DNA of 8,624 nt, taken from positions 1 to 8,624 of the forward strand of contig ONXE01000082.1 of assembly GCA_900321775.1 (NCBI GenBank), read 5' to 3'. The translations under genes were made by a program, and so were the position numbers. This stretch comes from an uncultured Bacteroidales bacterium. GTDB lineage: Bacteria > Bacteroidota > Bacteroidia > Bacteroidales > Paludibacteraceae. Every line of letters begins with the position of its first letter. Within the stretch, counting starts at the first letter, position 1. Of the stretch, positions 5,873 to 8,624 are shown piece by piece. Below the pieces are notes generated by a model, which was not told the DNA's origin, did no database searches, and saw nothing but the letters and a program-made list of their open reading frames with translations.

Positions 5873-6939
5873 TATTGTACAGAATTATATTGCGTATCAC
5901 TTACGGGCTCAAGCCATTCGTTTGTGGCACCCGGTTGCTCTTGGGTATGAATCGCCAAGTGCTGCATCCATGAGTCCGCGGCGGCTCCATGCCAGTGCTT
6001 TACGCCTTCGGGAATGGCTATCACGGTGCCCGGAGTCAAAGGTACTGCAGGCTTGTTCCATTCCTGATACCAACCCCTACCGCTCACGCACACAAGCACC
6101 TGCACGGCACCGTGATGTACGTGCCAGTTGTTGCGACAACGCGGTTCGAAACTGACATTGGCCACTCCGCCATAGTACGGCTGCAGATAACTGTTCCCCA
6201 CAAAATACTGCGCATATGCCGAGTTGGGCTGACCTTGCGGCCACTCCGTCTGGAGCAAGCCCGCCACTCTGCCGGCCTCCGCCAGAAGCCCATTGGCTGC
6301 CAGAGCCACCACAATGCCTTGCAACTGTTCCTCCGTCAAGCCCATGTTCCTTGCACCCGCGATGTGCGCTTTCAGTTGCGGGTCCACCCCTTCCAAACCG
6401 CTCAAGGCGGAAACGGTCACCAACTCACGGTCTGCGTAGGTCAGGTTGTCGCGGGCAAAGATATCCCCGAACAAATGCGCCTTCAGATAGTAATCCGTTG
6501 CCGGGGCAAACTCATAATCAAAAGGCTTGCCCGTCAACTCCGTCTGCACGCGCGTACCTTCTTTCAATGCATCATAATCATCACTCAACGGGCTGGCGTC
6601 ATCGCCCATGATAACTTTCACGCCTTTCGCCTGACGGTCACCTATAACGCGCTGCAGCACACCCAAAGCATTCAGGCTCCTCGGGAAACCCGTATAAGCA
6701 TACAACTGCGAGAGTGCCTCTTTAATCTGACTAACAGTCAACTCTGCTTCGAGGCCATTATGAACAGCCGACTCCAGGGCCATCAGGTCACCCTTGGCTT
6801 CATGGCAGGCAATTGCGGTCATCCACGCCGCCTGCTCGTTTGTAAACGAGAGTTGATTCATTTCTTTTCCCATTTCTTTATTTGTTTTTGCGCAGCCGAC
6901 CAAAAGCACAGCCGCAAGGATGAATAGTGTTTTTTTCAT
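5872..6939 (-). CDS. Lipoprotein with two carboxymuconolactone decarboxylase-like domains and a C-terminal cupin
   Basis: A 355-aa protein. MKKTLFILAAVLLVGC is a lipoprotein signal (Cys16). Residues about 33-113 form a first CMD-like helical domain (ALSQLYAYTGFPRSLNAL, 75-92). Residues about 147-230 form a second (ADRELVTVSALSGLEG, then EEQLQGIVVALAANGLLAEAG). Residues about 260-333 form a cupin: motif 1 is WHVHHGAVQVLVCVSG (His273, His275, Gln280, Gly287) and motif 2 is PGTVIAIPEGVKHWHG (Pro310, Gly312, His315). Gln replaces the usual motif-1 Glu. No AhpD-type CxxC pair is present in the CMD domains, so a peroxidase-reductase role is unlikely; decarboxylase or isomerase chemistry, or simple binding, is more plausible. 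It starts 3 bp after the cyclophilin-like gene and overlaps the hydrolase start by one base. Such CMD-cupin fusions are familiar in Bacteroidales, but their substrate is not known to me. Confidence 0.88.
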   Translation of the reverse strand: MKKTLFILAAVLLVGCAKTNKEMGKEMNQLSFTNEQAAWMTAIACHEAKGDLMALESAVHNGLEAELTVSQIKEALSQLYAYTGFPRSLNALGVLQRVIGDRQAKGVKVIMGDDASPLSDDYDALKEGTRVQTELTGKPFDYEFAPATDYYLKAHLFGDIFARDNLTYADRELVTVSALSGLEGVDPQLKAHIAGARNMGLTEEQLQGIVVALAANGLLAEAGRVAGLLQTEWPQGQPNSAYAQYFVGNSYLQPYYGGVANVSFEPRCRNNWHVHHGAVQVLVCVSGRGWYQEWNKPAVPLTPGTVIAIPEGVKHWHGAAADSWMQHLAIHTQEQPGATNEWLEPVSDTQYNSVQ

Positions 6940-6942
6940 ATC

Positions 6943-7512
6943 TCATTTCCTCATTTGTCCATTGACGTTATACTCTTTACCGTCACGAACGACCAGCACT
7001 TGCCCGTCTCGCAGAACCTTCACACTTTGCACAGCTTCGCGGTGTTCTTTTGTAGAGAGGTTTCCGGTGGCTGCGGATTCGAAACGAACAGTCACATTAC
7101 CGGACCCCAGAGCGGAAGCCAGGCCGGACGGGTCGTCTATAGAACCGATGCGCGTATAGGAATATGCACTACTGAAAGTCTCATAAAAGAGGACGATACA
7201 GTTGTTGCCATATAGCATCAAATCGCCGGCTTGGATTGTTCCCGGGGCATAACTGTTCGTGGGCAACGAAGAACTCAGATAGTGATATTTCTCGTTGCCA
7301 TTCAGTTCGTTCATCGTGACAGACAAGGGTAGCAGAGCGACAAAAGCTTCGCTTGTTTCGTTGTCTGCCAGCGTGGCGACAAAGGTTCTCCCGCCTACAA
7401 TTACATGGATGTGCATGTTGGTATTTACTGTTTGGTTCAATCCGCAGGTTTCAGCCCAAGAAGTGGCAACAAGCACACACATGGCGGCAAAAAATGTAAA
7501 CAATCGTTTCAT
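6943..7512 (-). CDS. Exported cyclophilin-like-fold protein with Bacteroidales C-terminal tail
   Basis: A 189-aa protein with a signal peptide (MKRLFTFFAAMCVLVATSWA, cleavage near residue 20). Residues about 35-145 resemble the small bacterial cyclophilin-like family (TM1367-type): VIVGGRTFVATLADNETSEAF, LPLSVTMNELNGNEKY, APGTIQAGDLMLYGNNCIVLFYE and YTRIGSIDDPSGL are its usual blocks. These proteins share the cyclophilin barrel but are not established as peptidyl-prolyl isomerases. Residues about 162-189 form a short tail (VKVLRDGQVLVVRDG, then YNVNGQMRK) like that on other exported Bacteroidales proteins and on the GHL10 protein in this window. It is the first gene of the four-gene operon, just downstream of the TAACTTTG promoter element, with 3 bp to the next ATG. 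Family members are often found beside flavodoxins and CMD proteins, as here. Confidence 0.82.
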   Translation of the reverse strand: MKRLFTFFAAMCVLVATSWAETCGLNQTVNTNMHIHVIVGGRTFVATLADNETSEAFVALLPLSVTMNELNGNEKYHYLSSSLPTNSYAPGTIQAGDLMLYGNNCIVLFYETFSSAYSYTRIGSIDDPSGLASALGSGNVTVRFESAATGNLSTKEHREAVQSVKVLRDGQVLVVRDGKEYNVNGQMRK

Positions 7513-7550
7513 AAATCATATGTTGTTAACACTGTTTTCAATTCCGACTA

Positions 7551-7558
7551 CAAAGTTA
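7551..7558 (-). promoter_or_regulatory. Probable -7 element of the four-gene operon promoter
   Basis: Read on the minus strand this is TAACTTTG, an exact match to TAnnTTTG and identical to the element before the GHL10 gene. It lies 39 bp upstream of the ATG at 7512. The expected -33 TTTG, 19-21 bp further upstream, is not recognisable. A weak -33 fits a promoter that needs an activator such as the divergent AraC-family protein (inference). Confidence 0.55.
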
Positions 7559-7605
7559 CTGCTTTTTATTCACATAGAATAACACATAATCGCCAAATAT
7601 CTACC

Positions 7606-7685
7606 AATTTTGCAGAAAATGCACTTTTTTGAGCGTTTTTGGCTTTCTTTTTTGCATATTTGAGATATTTTTTGTAATTTTGCAG
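7606..7685. repeat. Repeated motifs in the divergent regulatory spacer
   Basis: The decamer AATTTTGCAG occurs at 7606-7615 and again at 7676-7685, exactly 70 bp apart. Flanking it are AAATATCT (7595-7602) and its inverse complement AGATATTT (7663-7670). The second decamer overlaps the -7 element of the regulator's promoter. These could be binding sites for the AraC-family protein, but the region is AT-rich and chance is not excluded. Confidence 0.35.
7651..7682 (+). promoter_or_regulatory. Near-consensus Bacteroidota promoter for the AraC-family regulator
   Basis: TTTG at 7651-7654 and TAATTTTG at 7675-7682 are separated by exactly 20 bp, matching both the -33 and -7 consensus elements with ideal spacing. 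Transcription would begin around 7688-7690, leaving a leader of only about 13-15 nt before the ATG at 7703. Confidence 0.72.
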
Positions 7686-7702
7686 CCCTAATTGAAAGCA
7701 TC

Positions 7703-8624
7703 ATGAAAAAGCTGCTGAATATCCGGGAGCCGAATGTATATGCCAGGCACGTCGGGGCAAAAGAATTGCACCCGCTGATCAGTGTGGTGCATTTCGACGA
7801 ACTGAAGGACGGGGTGCGCACCAGTTTGAACAATTACAGCGTCTATGGGTTGTTCATTCAGCGGGAGTTCCCGCAGAACTTGTCGTACGGCATCCGCCCC
7901 GTGCAAGCCAGCAATTGGTCGGTTATCGCTGTCGCCCCCGGACAAATCGGAGGCAAAGAAGACGACGGCGTTGCCCTTTCTTTGAGCGGATGGGCCGTGC
8001 TGTGGTCGCCTGAATTGATGAGCAAAACTGACCTCGAGGCACATATATCCGAATATAAGTTTTTCTCCTATTTCTTTACCGACTCTATTCCGCTGGATCC
8101 TCAGGACTGGGATGCGATAGACCAACTCTTGAGCAGTCTGCGTGAGGAACTTCGGACACATTCCGACAGCTCCGCACTAAGGAATATCATCGTGGGCTAT
8201 CTCAGGCTTATCCTCGATTACTGCCAACGCGCTTATTGGCCACAAAGCGCCAGAAGTACGGCAGCAGAGCCTGATTTGCTCAAGCGCTTTCACGCTTTGT
8301 TGGACCGCTACTACTACGAAGAACAGCAGACACAACACGGTTTGCCTACTGTAGCCTATTGCGCATCCGAGATGGCTTATTCAGCAGGCTATTTCGGCGA
8401 TTTGGTCAAGCAAGCCACCGGGGCTTCCGCCAAGGAGTACATCCAGTCGTATATCATTCGTTTGGCGAAGAATATCCTCATGAGCGGGCGCAGTATCAGC
8501 GAAACGGCATATATGCTTGGCTTCGATTATCCGCATCATTTCACGCGCATGTTCAAGAACAAAACCGGCATCACGCCCGGCGAATACATGCGCGGACAAT
8601 TAGACATCAGTCTTCCTGAGAGGA
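7703..8624 (+). CDS. AraC-family transcriptional regulator (3'-partial at the window edge)
   Basis: An open frame from ATG 7703 to the right edge, 307 codons without a stop. It begins MKKLLNIREPNVYARHVGAKELHPLISVVHF. The N-terminal part (about 1-180) looks like a cupin-type sensing domain of the kind found in Bacteroidales AraC regulators. The C-terminal part (about 190-300) is an AraC DNA-binding domain with two helix-turn-helix units: VAYCASEMAYSAGYFGDLVK (217-236) and SISETAYMLGFDYPHHFTRM (264-283), followed by the family signature FKNKTGITPGEYMRG (284-298). The stop codon must lie just outside the window, since the domain is essentially complete. The gene diverges from the four-gene operon across a 190-bp spacer and most likely controls it, probably as an activator. 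Overlapping minus-strand frames are shadows. Confidence 0.92.
   Translation, partial: MKKLLNIREPNVYARHVGAKELHPLISVVHFDELKDGVRTSLNNYSVYGLFIQREFPQNLSYGIRPVQASNWSVIAVAPGQIGGKEDDGVALSLSGWAVLWSPELMSKTDLEAHISEYKFFSYFFTDSIPLDPQDWDAIDQLLSSLREELRTHSDSSALRNIIVGYLRLILDYCQRAYWPQSARSTAAEPDLLKRFHALLDRYYYEEQQTQHGLPTVAYCASEMAYSAGYFGDLVKQATGASAKEYIQSYIIRLAKNILMSGRSISETAYMLGFDYPHHFTRMFKNKTGITPGEYMRGQLDISLPER

Noticed and set aside
5989..6927. Plus-strand open frame (312 codons) over the CMD-cupin gene
   Set aside because: No domain or start context, and complementary to a gene with clear CMD and cupin motifs.
7688..8161. Minus-strand open frame opposite the AraC-family gene
   Set aside because: The plus-strand frame is open to the window edge and has a full AraC signature plus a consensus promoter. 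The minus-strand frame is its shadow.

Overview
The window looks like chromosomal DNA from a member of the Bacteroidales (Bacteroides/Prevotella-like). Supporting this are Bacteroidota-type promoters (TTTG and TAnnTTTG elements), the absence of purine-rich Shine-Dalgarno sequences, many MKK-type signal peptides, a Big_2-containing GHL10 glycosidase, and the short C-terminal tails typical of exported Bacteroidales proteins. No tRNA, rRNA, CRISPR array, transposase or phage gene was seen. Genus-level placement is not possible by eye.

Left block (about 1-3950, all on the minus strand): a promoter near 3940-3971 drives a 639-aa GHL10 (DUF187, DigH-like) glycosidase, then a 279-aa exported TolB-like beta-propeller protein, then an exported N-acetylmuramoyl-L-alanine amidase that runs off the left edge. 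The amidase reading frame is broken by an apparent single-base deletion near 689-691; both halves keep the zinc-site motifs. The amidase/GHL10 pairing suggests a cell-wall processing unit: amidases strip stem peptides and DigH-type GHL10 enzymes cut the resulting bare glycan strands. Two small hairpins sit around the GHL10 stop codon.

Middle (3896-4207): a 312-bp gene-free spacer packed with structure. It holds the GHL10 promoter and leader hairpin, a tandem heptamer repeat (consensus CTTTGAC, about eight units), a perfect 9-bp inverted repeat, an ACACGTGT palindrome, and a 16-bp-armed hairpin that probably terminates the right-hand operon.

Right block (4208-7512, minus strand): a tightly packed four-gene operon transcribed leftward. 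In order it encodes an exported cyclophilin-like-fold protein, a lipoprotein fusing two carboxymuconolactone decarboxylase-like (CMD) domains to a cupin, a lipoprotein alpha/beta hydrolase with a GICGWGG nucleophile region, and a cytoplasmic flavodoxin/NADPH-dependent FMN reductase. Gaps are 3 nt, a 1-nt overlap (TAATG) and 9 nt. A divergent AraC-family regulator starts at 7703 on the plus strand and runs off the right edge. The 190-bp divergent spacer carries a near-ideal promoter for the regulator, a TAACTTTG element for the operon, and repeated motifs. The combination suggests a regulated redox or electrophile-handling system split between envelope and cytoplasm. Its substrate cannot be read from the sequence.
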